DNA of 64,000 nucleotides from TC-15 sp034437275 (GTDB lineage: Bacteria; Chloroflexota; Anaerolineae; Aggregatilineales; Aggregatilineaceae): assembly GCA_034437275.1 (NCBI GenBank), contig DAOTUD010000037.1:21314-85313 (forward strand). Reading direction: 5' to 3'. A program made the position numbers and the translations under genes. Below, piece by piece: positions 26,067 to 35,049 of this stretch (position 1 is the first letter of the stretch; every line of letters starts with the position of its first letter). Under the pieces are notes generated by a model. It was not told where the DNA came from. It saw only the letters and a list, made by a program, of their open reading frames with translations, and made no database searches.

Positions 26067-28630
26067 GACATAAGCGTGTGAACCTGTTTTTCACCAGGGC
26101 TGGTCGCGCATGGCTGGCCCTTTCTGTCGCGGTTGGCATCGTCGTCGCCGTCTATCTGGCGCTGAGCCTGTCCGTCAGTGACGATCCGCTGCTGATGCCG
26201 CTGGACGACACCTATATTCACTTTCAATACGCCCGGCAGTTTGCGACCGGGCATCCCCTGCACTACAACGCCGGCGACCCGGCCACCTCGGGCGGCACGA
26301 GCCTGGTCTATCCGCTGCTGCTGGCGGCGGGCTATCGGGTCGGGTTCAGCGGATGGTCGCTGGCTTACTGGGCGCTGGGCATGGGTGTGCTGGCGTTCCT
26401 GGCCTCCGCGTGGCTAGTCTACCGCATCGGCAGCGACAACCCGCTGCTGGAACGAACAGACGGGCAGGCCCCGTATGCGTTCTGGATGGCGCTGGCCTAT
26501 GCCGTGTCCGGCCCGTTTGTATGGGCGGCGCTCAGCGGGATGGAAACGGCGCTGTTTTTGCTGACCGTGCTGCTGACGTTCGACGCGGTGCAGCGCCGCC
26601 GCCTGTGGCTGGCAAGCGCGGCGGCGGTGTTGATGGTCCTCACCCGCCCGGAGGGCCTGATCCTGGCCGGGCTGGCGATGGCAGCATACGCGCTGCGATG
26701 GTCCTGGGCGACGGGCTGGCGCACCCGCGTGCAGTACGCGCTCGGGTTGGGGCTGCCCGTGCTCGCCGGGCTGGTACAGCCCATCATCAACCACATCGCC
26801 ACCGGCAGCAGTTCATCATCTGGGATGCAGGCCAAATCGCACCTCTACAACACCGGCGCGCCGCTTGACGTTCGGCTGGAGACGATTCTCGACTTCTTGT
26901 GGCGCATGTGGAACGAACTGCTGCGCGGACGCAGCCCGGATTTCGGCGCGTTTACGTCGCCCCTGCTGGCCGAAGCGGCGCTGGCAGGGGGGCTGGTCGG
27001 GCTGTGGCTGGCCTGGAAGCAGCGGCGGGTGAACGTCGCGGTGCTGGCCCTGGCGTGGATTCTAGCGCTGACGGCGGCGGTCGCCACGCTGGATACCGCG
27101 TTCTGGCAGTTCAAACGCTACCAACTGCCGGTCATGGCGTTGTTTTTTCCGGCGGCGGCGTGGACGGCGGGCGCATTGGGCGCGCTCTTGCAGCGGCGCA
27201 GCGAATGGGGGCTAAGCTGGGCGCGCTGGCTGCTCCCCGCGCTGATCGTGATCCCCGCTGGCTTTACGACGATCACGTTTGCGCGCTATTACCGGGACAA
27301 CGTCCGGGTGGTGCGCGACCAGCAGGTGCCGATGGCGCGCTGGGTATCGGCAGAGCTGCCGGACGACGCGCGCATCGGTGTGCACGATGTCGGGCTGATG
27401 GGCTATTTCGCCGAGCAAAAGCTGTACGATGTGGTAGGGCTGACCACGCCCGGTCCGGCCCCGGCCTGGCGACAGGGTCCCGGCGCGATCTACGAGCACA
27501 TGGCGCACAGCGACTACCGGCCCGACTATTTCGCGATCTATCCGGACGTGCAGGGCTTGCGCTACCTGGAAGACGCCCGGGTGTTTGGCGAAATACTGGC
27601 CACGTTTGCGATTGATCTGCCGGAGCATAACGTCGCGGCGGCAACGGACACGCAGCACGTCTATGCCGCCGAGTGGTCGAGCACACGCGCCGAGGAACAG
27701 GTCGCGCAGACGACCACGCTGGATTATGTGAACGGATTCACCCTGGTCGATCAGGTCGATGTGGCCAACCTGGACAGCGAGGCCGATCACGATTACGAGT
27801 GGTGGTTCGATGGCGTGCCCCCCGGCTTTGTGAGCGAAGTGTTCCACGATCCGTACCACGCCTGCGGGCTGGCAGATCGCGCCGCGTGTGCCCCGACCGA
27901 CGGCGGACGGGTGCTCACCGGCGGCGAAGCCTTCACGCTGCGCACGCGGCCCGGCGAAGACCTGCTGCTGGTGACGCGCGTCAACGGCACACAGGCAGCG
28001 GCCCCGCTGACCATCTACGTCGATGGCGAACAGGTCGCCACGCGCGTGCAGCCGGCGGTGTCGCGGCGCTGGCTGGAGTTCATCACCTGGGTACCCGCCG
28101 ACCGGGTCACGGACACCTCGCTGCGTGTGCGGATCGAGGCACAGGGCACCGGCTACCGGCCATTTTACCATTGGGCCTATCAGGGTACGTTCGAGCCGGA
28201 ACGCGCCGACGCCGCGCCCATCGCAACCTTCGGCCCGGACGGAGCCGTGCGGCTGCTCCGCGCGGACATGCAGCGGGATGGGGATCAACTCCAGGTTACG
28301 TTAAACTGGCAGGGACCGGCAGCGGGCACCGGTGACGGTGTAGTTTTTGTACATGTATATGATAATATCTACGAGCCGCCGGTCGCACCGCCGGAAGGCT
28401 CGCCGGAGGGGGTCGCACGCCCCAAAGCGGGCGTACTGCCGCCGGGGAACTGGCTGCCGGGCGTGATCCGGGACGATGTGTATACCGTCACGCTGCCGGA
28501 TGACCTGCCCCCCGGCACCTACCGGGTCGCTATCGGACTCTTTGACTCGTCGACCGGCCAACGCTACCCAGTCACTGGCGACGACGTCGATGCAAATCGT
28601 TTATTCATTGGCGAAATTACCATTAATTGA
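26048..28630 (+). CDS. Multispanning membrane glycosyltransferase-like protein with extracellular C-terminal domain
   Basis: 860 residues. Residues 15-430 carry about eleven membrane segments; the first external loop has MPLDDTYIHFQYARQFATG, an acidic pair of the type that is catalytic in GT-C (PMT/ArnT-like) transferases using lipid-linked sugars. The C-terminal half is extracellular and beta-rich, with no known domain that I recognise. The start is uncertain: a GTG at 26048 overlaps the thioesterase by 19 bases, and a GTG at 26078 is also possible; neither has a good ribosome site. It probably glycosylates cell-surface proteins or lipids, with donor from the GT2 enzyme at 15926-16927. Confidence 0.72.
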   Translation: MEGLSLRHKRVNLFFTRAGRAWLALSVAVGIVVAVYLALSLSVSDDPLLMPLDDTYIHFQYARQFATGHPLHYNAGDPATSGGTSLVYPLLLAAGYRVGFSGWSLAYWALGMGVLAFLASAWLVYRIGSDNPLLERTDGQAPYAFWMALAYAVSGPFVWAALSGMETALFLLTVLLTFDAVQRRRLWLASAAAVLMVLTRPEGLILAGLAMAAYALRWSWATGWRTRVQYALGLGLPVLAGLVQPIINHIATGSSSSSGMQAKSHLYNTGAPLDVRLETILDFLWRMWNELLRGRSPDFGAFTSPLLAEAALAGGLVGLWLAWKQRRVNVAVLALAWILALTAAVATLDTAFWQFKRYQLPVMALFFPAAAWTAGALGALLQRRSEWGLSWARWLLPALIVIPAGFTTITFARYYRDNVRVVRDQQVPMARWVSAELPDDARIGVHDVGLMGYFAEQKLYDVVGLTTPGPAPAWRQGPGAIYEHMAHSDYRPDYFAIYPDVQGLRYLEDARVFGEILATFAIDLPEHNVAAATDTQHVYAAEWSSTRAEEQVAQTTTLDYVNGFTLVDQVDVANLDSEADHDYEWWFDGVPPGFVSEVFHDPYHACGLADRAACAPTDGGRVLTGGEAFTLRTRPGEDLLLVTRVNGTQAAAPLTIYVDGEQVATRVQPAVSRRWLEFITWVPADRVTDTSLRVRIEAQGTGYRPFYHWAYQGTFEPERADAAPIATFGPDGAVRLLRADMQRDGDQLQVTLNWQGPAAGTGDGVVFVHVYDNIYEPPVAPPEGSPEGVARPKAGVLPPGNWLPGVIRDDVYTVTLPDDLPPGTYRVAIGLFDSSTGQRYPVTGDDVDANRLFIGEITIN

Positions 28631-28646
28631 TGGAGGAGAGCTTGCG

Positions 28647-31600
28647 GTGAAAATACAGTTTACGCTGAACGGGCAGACCATGGAAGCCGACGCCGCACCC
28701 AACGATACGTTACTGGTCGTGCTGCGGCGTAACGGCGTTTTCGGCGTCAAGCATGGCTGCGAAACGGGCGAGTGCGGCGCGTGTCTGGTGCTGCTGGACG
28801 GTGTGCCGGTAACCTCGTGCGTGATGCTGGCCGCGCAGGCCGGCGGGCGCGATATCGTCACCATCGAGGGCGTCGGCGGCGCGCAAGAACGCGGCTGGCG
28901 TGGCTCCGAACCGCTGCACGCGCTGCAAACCGCATTTGTCGAGACTGGCGCGATCCAGTGTGGCTACTGCACGCCGGGCATGATCATCGCTGCCAAAGCC
29001 CTGCTGGACCGCAACCCGATGCCAACCGACGTCGAGGTGCGCGACGCCCTGGCCGGGGTGCTGTGCCGCTGCACCGGGTACGTGAAGCCGGTCGAGGCAG
29101 TGCTGCGCGCGGCGGCCCGGCTGCGCGGCGAGGAGGTCCCGCCCATCGACGCAGGCAAGGGCATTGTCGCCCCGCCGGGTCTGTTTAGCCCCCCGCCGGA
29201 GGGTGACGACAGCGAACCCTCCGAGCCACTGCCGCCGGAGTCAGCCCCGGACGCAGAGGGCACACCGGGCGTCAAGACCCGCGCGCTGCCGGTGATGGTG
29301 GTCGCGCCGGAAGTCGACACGCTGCACCATGTCGGCAAGCCTGCCGAAAAGGTCGACGGGCGCAAGCTGGTACAGGGCAAACCGGCGTTTACCGACGATG
29401 TCGAGTTTCGCGGGATGCTGGTCGGCAAGCTGCTGCTCAGCCCACATCCGCACGCGCTCATCAAGCGCATCGACGCCAGCCGGGCGCGCGAACTGCCGGG
29501 CGTGCATACCGTGCTCACGCACCAGGACCTGCCGCGCGTGCCGTACACCACTGCCGGGCAGAGCGATCCCGAACCCGGCCCGCATGATAATTACAGCCTG
29601 GACTACAAGCTGCGCTTCGTCGGCGACCGGGTGGCCGCGGTTGCTGCCGAGACGGAAGAAATCGCGCGTAAGGCACTGGAGCTGATCGAGGTCGAGTACG
29701 AAGAACTGCCCCCCATCTTCGACCCACGCGAGAGCATGCAGCCCGGCGCGCCGGTGATCCATGATGAACCGGAAAGCTGGCATATCGAGGACAAGCAGCG
29801 CAACCTCGCCGCGCGCATCGAGTGGGAAGTCGGCAGCGTGCAGGACGGCTTCGCCAAAGCCGACCGCATCTTCGAGGACACCTACTACAGCCCGAAGGTC
29901 CAGCAAACGCCGATCGAGCCGCACGTGGTGGTCACCTGGTGGGACGAGGACGACCGGCTGGTGATCCGCACCAGCACCCAGGTGCCGTTCCACGTCCGGC
30001 GCATTCTGGCCCCGGTGCTGGGATTGTCCGACAAGCGCATCCGCGTGATCAAGCCGCGCATCGGCGGCGGGTTCGGCGTCAAGCAGGAAATCCTGATCGA
30101 GGACATCTGCGCCCACCTGACGATCGTCACCGGGCGTCCGGTGCGGCTGGAATACACCCGCGCGGAGGAATTCTACGCCAGCCGGTCGCGCCACCCGATG
30201 TATATCACGATGCGCACCGGCGTGACGGACGACGGCGACATCGTGGCCAACGAAATGTACGCACTGAGCGACACTGGGGCCAGCGGCACCCACGCCATGA
30301 CGGTCGCCGGGAACACCGGGCACAAAGCGATGGCGCTCTACAACGCACCCAACATCAAGTTCGAGACGGACATCGTCTACACCAACACCCCGCCCAGCGG
30401 CGCGTACCGGGGCTATGGGGTGCCACAGGGCTTTTGGGCGCTGGAGCAGCACATCGAGTACATCGCGCGCGAGATGGGCTTCGACCCGCTGGAATTCCGC
30501 CTGAAGAACGCGATCCAGTCCGGCGACGAGCACCCGGTCAGCAAAGCCTGGAGCGAAGGCCGCGAAGGCGCCGCGGAGTACATTGTGTCGTGCGGCCTGG
30601 AGGAATGCGTTGAGCAGGGGGCCGAGGCCATCGGTTGGGCACAGAAGTACAATAACCCGGACTGGCACACCGTCCCCGGCCAGCCGCATCTGCGGCGCGG
30701 GATCGGGGTGGCGGCGGTGATGCAAGGCACCGCGATCCCCCGGCTGGATATGGGCGCGGCCAGCATCAAGATCAACGACGACGGCTCGTTCAACCTGCTG
30801 GTCGGTGCGACCGATCTCGGCACCGGCTCGGATACGGTGCTCACCCAGATGGCCGCCGAAGTGCTGGGCTGCCCGCCGGAGGACTTCATCACGTATTCGT
30901 CCGACACCGACTTCACGCCGTTCGACAAAGGGGCCTACGCCTCCAGCACGACCTACATTTCCGGACGCGCGGTCGTCATCGCCGCCGAGAAGGTCGCCGC
31001 CCAGATGCGGGACGTGGCGGCGCGGATGCTCAACGACCAGGAGGACGCGGACGGGGACGTCGCCGCCGGTGACCTCGTGCTGCGCGACCGGGCCGTTCAT
31101 GCGCCGGACGGGCGCAGCGTGTCGCACCGCGACATCGCGCATAACAGCCTGCACCACGAACAGCAGCACCAGATCATGGGGACCGGCAGCTACGTCAGCC
31201 CGGACTCGCCGCCGCCATTTGCCGCGCAGTTCGTGACGGTCACGCTCGACACCGAAACCGGCCAGATCACCGTCGACGAGATGGTGATGGCGGTCGACGG
31301 GGGCAAGATCATCAACCCCGTCACGGCCAGCGGTCAGGTCGAGGGCGGCATGGTGCAGGCGTTGGGCTACGGCCACGCCGAGGAGATGGTGTTCGACGCC
31401 AAGGGGCGGATGCTCAATACACGCTTTGGCCCGTACAAAATCTACCGCGCCGACGAAATGCCCGCGATGGGTGTGATCTTCATCGAAACGCACGAGCCAA
31501 CCGGCCCCTTCGGCGCGAAAGCCGTCGCCGAGATTCCACTGGACGGCGTCGGCCCGGCCCTGGTGAACGCGGTATACGATGCGGTGGGCGTGCGGATCAA

Positions 31601-31661
31601 GGATGGGCCGCTGCTGCCAGAAAGAGTCTGGCGCGCATTGCAAACAAAGGCGGTGCAATAA
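28647..31661 (+). CDS. XdhD-like fused [2Fe-2S] + molybdopterin hydroxylase
   Basis: 1004 residues from a GTG at 28647 with GGAGGAG upstream. Residues 1-160 hold both [2Fe-2S] clusters: Cys38, Cys43, Cys46, Cys58 and then Cys105, Cys108, Cys140, Cys142. A Pro/Glu-rich linker (about 170-220) leads to the molybdenum-binding part, with RIGGGFGVKQE, GAYRGYGVPQG and the catalytic Glu in KAVAEIPLDG. There is no FAD domain. The same Fe-S/Mo fusion without FAD is seen in E. coli XdhD, a proposed selenium-dependent hypoxanthine/xanthine hydroxylase. The stop overlaps the xdhC-like start (TAATG). Purine specificity is inferred from family and context. Confidence 0.87.
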   Translation: MKIQFTLNGQTMEADAAPNDTLLVVLRRNGVFGVKHGCETGECGACLVLLDGVPVTSCVMLAAQAGGRDIVTIEGVGGAQERGWRGSEPLHALQTAFVETGAIQCGYCTPGMIIAAKALLDRNPMPTDVEVRDALAGVLCRCTGYVKPVEAVLRAAARLRGEEVPPIDAGKGIVAPPGLFSPPPEGDDSEPSEPLPPESAPDAEGTPGVKTRALPVMVVAPEVDTLHHVGKPAEKVDGRKLVQGKPAFTDDVEFRGMLVGKLLLSPHPHALIKRIDASRARELPGVHTVLTHQDLPRVPYTTAGQSDPEPGPHDNYSLDYKLRFVGDRVAAVAAETEEIARKALELIEVEYEELPPIFDPRESMQPGAPVIHDEPESWHIEDKQRNLAARIEWEVGSVQDGFAKADRIFEDTYYSPKVQQTPIEPHVVVTWWDEDDRLVIRTSTQVPFHVRRILAPVLGLSDKRIRVIKPRIGGGFGVKQEILIEDICAHLTIVTGRPVRLEYTRAEEFYASRSRHPMYITMRTGVTDDGDIVANEMYALSDTGASGTHAMTVAGNTGHKAMALYNAPNIKFETDIVYTNTPPSGAYRGYGVPQGFWALEQHIEYIAREMGFDPLEFRLKNAIQSGDEHPVSKAWSEGREGAAEYIVSCGLEECVEQGAEAIGWAQKYNNPDWHTVPGQPHLRRGIGVAAVMQGTAIPRLDMGAASIKINDDGSFNLLVGATDLGTGSDTVLTQMAAEVLGCPPEDFITYSSDTDFTPFDKGAYASSTTYISGRAVVIAAEKVAAQMRDVAARMLNDQEDADGDVAAGDLVLRDRAVHAPDGRSVSHRDIAHNSLHHEQQHQIMGTGSYVSPDSPPPFAAQFVTVTLDTETGQITVDEMVMAVDGGKIINPVTASGQVEGGMVQALGYGHAEEMVFDAKGRMLNTRFGPYKIYRADEMPAMGVIFIETHEPTGPFGAKAVAEIPLDGVGPALVNAVYDAVGVRIKDGPLLPERVWRALQTKAVQ

Positions 31662-32491
31662 TGGCTGAAGATCGCGTTGTATTTGAAGCAGTACTGACGG
31701 CTCAACGCGAGGGGCGACCCGCCGCGCTGGCGACGGTAGTCGACACGCAGGGATCGGTCCCCCGCCAGCCGGGCAGCAAAATGCTGGTGTGGCCGGACGG
31801 GCAGATCGTCGGGACGGTCGGCGGCGGCGAGATGGAAGCGCTCGTGATCCGGGAAGCCCAGGCGGCGATCCACGATGGGCAAACCCGGATGCTGCAGTAC
31901 AACCTCACCGACTTACAGTCGGGGGACCCGGGCATCTGCGGCGGCACGCTGCGCGTGTTCGTGGAGCCGCTGCTGCCCCCGCCGGCGGTACTGGTGATCG
32001 GCTGTGGGCATGTGGGCAAAGCCGTCGCCGAGCTGGCAAAGTGGATGGCGTTCCGCGTCATTGTATCCGACGACCGCCCGGGCTATGCCACACCGGAGAA
32101 CATCCCAGACATGGACGGCTACATCGAGGCCGCCCCTGCCGACCTGCCCGCCCAGCTCGACATCAACGCGCGCACGTGCATCGCGGCGGTGACGCGCGGG
32201 CTGGCAGTGGACGAAACGCTGATCCCGGCGCTGCTGGCCACCCCGGCCCCGTACATCGGCCTGATCGGCAGCCGGCGGCGTTGGGCACTCACTGCGCAGG
32301 CGCTCACCGCGCAGGGGATCGCCCGCGACGACCTGGCACGGGTCCGTGCGCCGATTGGCCTCGACCTGGAAGCCGAGACGCCTAAAGAGATTGCGGTGAG
32401 CATCCTGGCGGAGATTATTATGGTGCTGCACGGGGGCACGGGCGAGTCGATGCAGTGGCTCGGCCCGCCCCCAAACGGCGAGGATAGTTAG
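31661..32491 (+). CDS. XdhC/CoxI family molybdenum hydroxylase maturation protein
   Basis: 276 residues. An N-terminal XdhC_CoxI domain (ATVVDTQGSVPRQPGSKMLV, GTVGGGEMEA, GICGGTLRVFVEP) and a C-terminal Rossmann domain (VLVIGCGHVGKAVAELA, then YIGLIGSRRRW). Such proteins bind the molybdenum cofactor, promote its sulfuration and insert it into xanthine-dehydrogenase-type enzymes. It directly follows the XdhD-like gene with overlapping stop and start codons, so it most likely serves that enzyme and the second hydroxylase encoded downstream. Confidence 0.92.
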   Translation: MAEDRVVFEAVLTAQREGRPAALATVVDTQGSVPRQPGSKMLVWPDGQIVGTVGGGEMEALVIREAQAAIHDGQTRMLQYNLTDLQSGDPGICGGTLRVFVEPLLPPPAVLVIGCGHVGKAVAELAKWMAFRVIVSDDRPGYATPENIPDMDGYIEAAPADLPAQLDINARTCIAAVTRGLAVDETLIPALLATPAPYIGLIGSRRRWALTAQALTAQGIARDDLARVRAPIGLDLEAETPKEIAVSILAEIIMVLHGGTGESMQWLGPPPNGEDS

Positions 32492-32505
32492 CGAAAAGTG
32501 AGACG

Positions 32506-33123
32506 GTGAAAATACTGGCCATTAGTGATGTTGTGTTACCCAAGCTGCAGGTGGCGGATTTCCTCCACCAGCAGTTTCCGGATGTGAGCCTGTTGGTAAG
32601 TTGTGGCGATATGCCGGTCTGGTATCTGGATTTTGTCGGCTCGGTCCTATCGCTGCCGCTGTTCTATGTGCGCGGCAACCACGACACCAACTACAAACCG
32701 CCCGAACCCGGCGGCGACAACTTGCACCTGCGGATCAAGAAATATCACGGCTATTCCTTTGCTGGGCTGGAAGGCTCGATCCGCTACAATCGCGGGGCGA
32801 TCCAGTATACCGAGAACGAAATGCTGTGGAACGTGCTGCGCCTGATGCCGCGCCTGCTGCCGCGACGTATGCGGCACGGCTACGGGGTGGATGTGCTCGT
32901 CACGCACGCGCCCCCGCGCGGCATCCACGACATCGAAGACGACTATGCCCATCGCGGGTTCAAAGCGCTTTTGCGCGCGATGCGCTGGATACAACCGCGT
33001 TTTCTGCTGCATGGCCATGTTGACACCTGGGATCGACGCAAGACCCGAGAAACGGATTACGCCAACACCAAAGTGATCAACATCAATCCGTACTGGGTGG
33101 TAGACTTACATGATGAGTCGTGA
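32506..33123 (+). CDS. Calcineurin-like metallophosphoesterase
   Basis: 205 residues from a GTG at 32506. Metal motifs are AISDVV, SCGDMP, RGNHDTN, THAPP and HGHVDTW. The first motif has SDVV in place of the usual D-x-H, so one metal ligand may be missing or shifted. No membrane or signal segment. Substrate unknown; it sits between two molybdenum hydroxylase genes without an obvious reason. Confidence 0.8.
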   Translation: MKILAISDVVLPKLQVADFLHQQFPDVSLLVSCGDMPVWYLDFVGSVLSLPLFYVRGNHDTNYKPPEPGGDNLHLRIKKYHGYSFAGLEGSIRYNRGAIQYTENEMLWNVLRLMPRLLPRRMRHGYGVDVLVTHAPPRGIHDIEDDYAHRGFKALLRAMRWIQPRFLLHGHVDTWDRRKTRETDYANTKVININPYWVVDLHDES

Positions 33124-33200
33124 CCACCGGTCGATGGTTTTTGTGTTACCATATCAAGCAGTGGGCTTTTGAACTACTTTTTCTCAATTGATGAGGTACT

Positions 33201-34619
33201 ATGTGGCGAGATTACTATAGTGTCACTTCCCTTAGCGAAGCGCTTGATCTACTGGCGCAGTTTGGCGAGCGTGCCCGCGTGATCGCGGGGGCGACCGACT
33301 TGATGCTGGAACTTGAACAGAAGCAGCGGCGCGGGGTCGATATCCTGATCGACATCACGCGCGTGCCCGGCCTGGACCAGATCGCGGTGCGCGGCGATAC
33401 CATTCGCCTCGGTCCACTCGTGACGCATAATCACGTGGTGGGCCACCCGGTGGTGGTGGACCGGGCGCTGCCGCTGGCGCAGGCCGCGTGGTCGGTGGGC
33501 GCGCCCCAAATCCGCAACCGGGGCACCGTGGCCGGCAACCTGATCACGGCCAGCCCCGCCAACGACACCATCACGCCGCTGTGGGCGTTGGGCGCAACGG
33601 TTACGCTGGCCTCCAAACAAGGCGAGCGCACGCTGGATTTCTCGACGTTTTACCAGGGCGTGCGCCAGACCGCGATGGAGCCGGACGAACTGATGACGGC
33701 GATCACGTTCCCTGCGCTGGCCCAAAACGAGCGCGGCATCTTCCTGAAGCTCGGGCTGCGCAATGCCCAGGCCATCTCGGTGGTGAACGCGGTAGTGATC
33801 CTGGGCTTCGACAGCGATCACATCACGTCGGCGACGGTCACGCTGGGGAGCGTGGCGCCCACCATCATCCGCGCCCCGGTCGTCGAGCAGTACCTCCAGG
33901 GGCGCACCCTGAGCGACGAGGTGATCCGGGAAGCCGCGCGGCTGGCGGCCTCCACGCCGACGCCCATCGACGACATACGCGGCCCGGCGGAATACCGCAC
34001 CGAAATGTGCCGGGTACTGGTTGCGCGGGCCTTGCGCGCGCTGCGGGATGGCACCGAACGCGCCGATTGGCCCCACGACCCGGCGATGCTGTGGGGGCCG
34101 CAGCATGGCATCGTGCAGGAGGGGCTACCGAGTATGGTCCGTCACGAAGACGATGCCAGCGATACCATTGTGACCACCGTCAACGGCCAGACGTACACCC
34201 GCACCGGCGGAGCCAACAAAACCTTGCTGCGCTTCTTGCGCGAGGATATCGGGCTGCCTGGCACCAAAGAAGGATGTGCCGAAGGCGAATGCGGGGCCTG
34301 TACCGTCTTCCTGGACGGCGTGGCGGTGATGGCCTGTCTGGTACCGGCCCCACGTGCGCACGGGGCGGAGATCGTCACCGTTGAGGGCCTGGTGTCGGGT
34401 GATGGGACGCTGCACCCGATCCAGCAGGCGTTTGTGGACGCCGATGCTGTGCAGTGTGGCTACTGCACGCCCGGTTTCATCATGTCCGGGGCCAAGCTCT
34501 TAGAAGAACAGCCCCACCCCACCCGCCAGCAGATTGAGCAAAGCATCACGGGCAATCTCTGTCGCTGTACCGGCTACTACAAGATTGTCGAAGCCATCGA
34601 ACAAGCAGCACAGGAATAA
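33201..34619 (+). CDS. Fused FAD-binding and [2Fe-2S] subunits of xanthine dehydrogenase-type enzyme
   Basis: 472 residues. Residues 1-285 are the FAD domain: VIAGATDLMLELEQ and RNRGTVAGNLITASPANDT. Residues from about 312 are the [2Fe-2S] domain with EGCAEGECGACTVFLDG, QCGYCTPGF and LCRCTGYYK. In most bacterial enzymes these are two polypeptides (XdhB and XdhC-type subunits); here they are joined FAD first, Fe-S second. The partner molybdenum subunit is encoded at 35050-37275, with only a small membrane protein gene in between. Together they should form a heteromeric purine hydroxylase passing electrons Mo to Fe-S to FAD. Confidence 0.9.
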   Translation: MWRDYYSVTSLSEALDLLAQFGERARVIAGATDLMLELEQKQRRGVDILIDITRVPGLDQIAVRGDTIRLGPLVTHNHVVGHPVVVDRALPLAQAAWSVGAPQIRNRGTVAGNLITASPANDTITPLWALGATVTLASKQGERTLDFSTFYQGVRQTAMEPDELMTAITFPALAQNERGIFLKLGLRNAQAISVVNAVVILGFDSDHITSATVTLGSVAPTIIRAPVVEQYLQGRTLSDEVIREAARLAASTPTPIDDIRGPAEYRTEMCRVLVARALRALRDGTERADWPHDPAMLWGPQHGIVQEGLPSMVRHEDDASDTIVTTVNGQTYTRTGGANKTLLRFLREDIGLPGTKEGCAEGECGACTVFLDGVAVMACLVPAPRAHGAEIVTVEGLVSGDGTLHPIQQAFVDADAVQCGYCTPGFIMSGAKLLEEQPHPTRQQIEQSITGNLCRCTGYYKIVEAIEQAAQE

Positions 34620-34623
34620 AACC

Positions 34624-35040
34624 ATGTTTACCAGAGACGACCAAAAAGACACCAAGTCAAACACAAAAACACTCGCCGTGATGGGGTTTACACTAGCAGT
34701 GTTACTGGGGGTGGTGGCGTACTTCACCGCGCCCGCCCTGATTGACTTTGGCGCATCCCAAAACAGCAATCTGGAAGAGACATTCACAAACATTGAAGAC
34801 GAATTCGGGGCGCAGGTTCTTGATTACATCGCCGCCGGGCTGCTGTGGCTGCTGTTGTTCATCATTTTTATGCTGGTGGCAGCGGCCATGACCGGCCCAG
34901 ACCCAGAACGCGAATCGCTAAAACAGATGGGGCCATCGCCAGCCAACAAAAAAGCGATGGTAAAACAGTTAAAGAAAGACTTGCGCAAGGCCAAACGGCA
35001 GGCGCGCCAGCGGGAAAAGTCTGGCAAGAAACGGCAATGA
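34624..35040 (+). CDS. Small two-span membrane protein, unknown function
   Basis: 138 residues. Two membrane segments (about residues 17-42 and 66-88) with an acidic external loop, then a strongly basic C-terminal tail (KQLKKDLRKAKRQARQRE). It starts four bases after the FAD/Fe-S gene and ends nine bases before the molybdenum subunit gene, so it is embedded in the hydroxylase operon. An in-frame ATG at 34534 lies within the preceding gene and is unlikely to be used. The basic tail could dock a cytoplasmic partner at the membrane, but no family is recognised. Confidence 0.7.
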   Translation: MFTRDDQKDTKSNTKTLAVMGFTLAVLLGVVAYFTAPALIDFGASQNSNLEETFTNIEDEFGAQVLDYIAAGLLWLLLFIIFMLVAAAMTGPDPERESLKQMGPSPANKKAMVKQLKKDLRKAKRQARQREKSGKKRQ

Positions 35041-35049
35041 GGAGTCCTC

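Noticed and set aside
29241..31658. 805-codon open frame on the minus strand opposite the XdhD-like gene
   Set aside because: No motifs, typical GC-rich antisense composition, and the plus-strand enzyme is certain.
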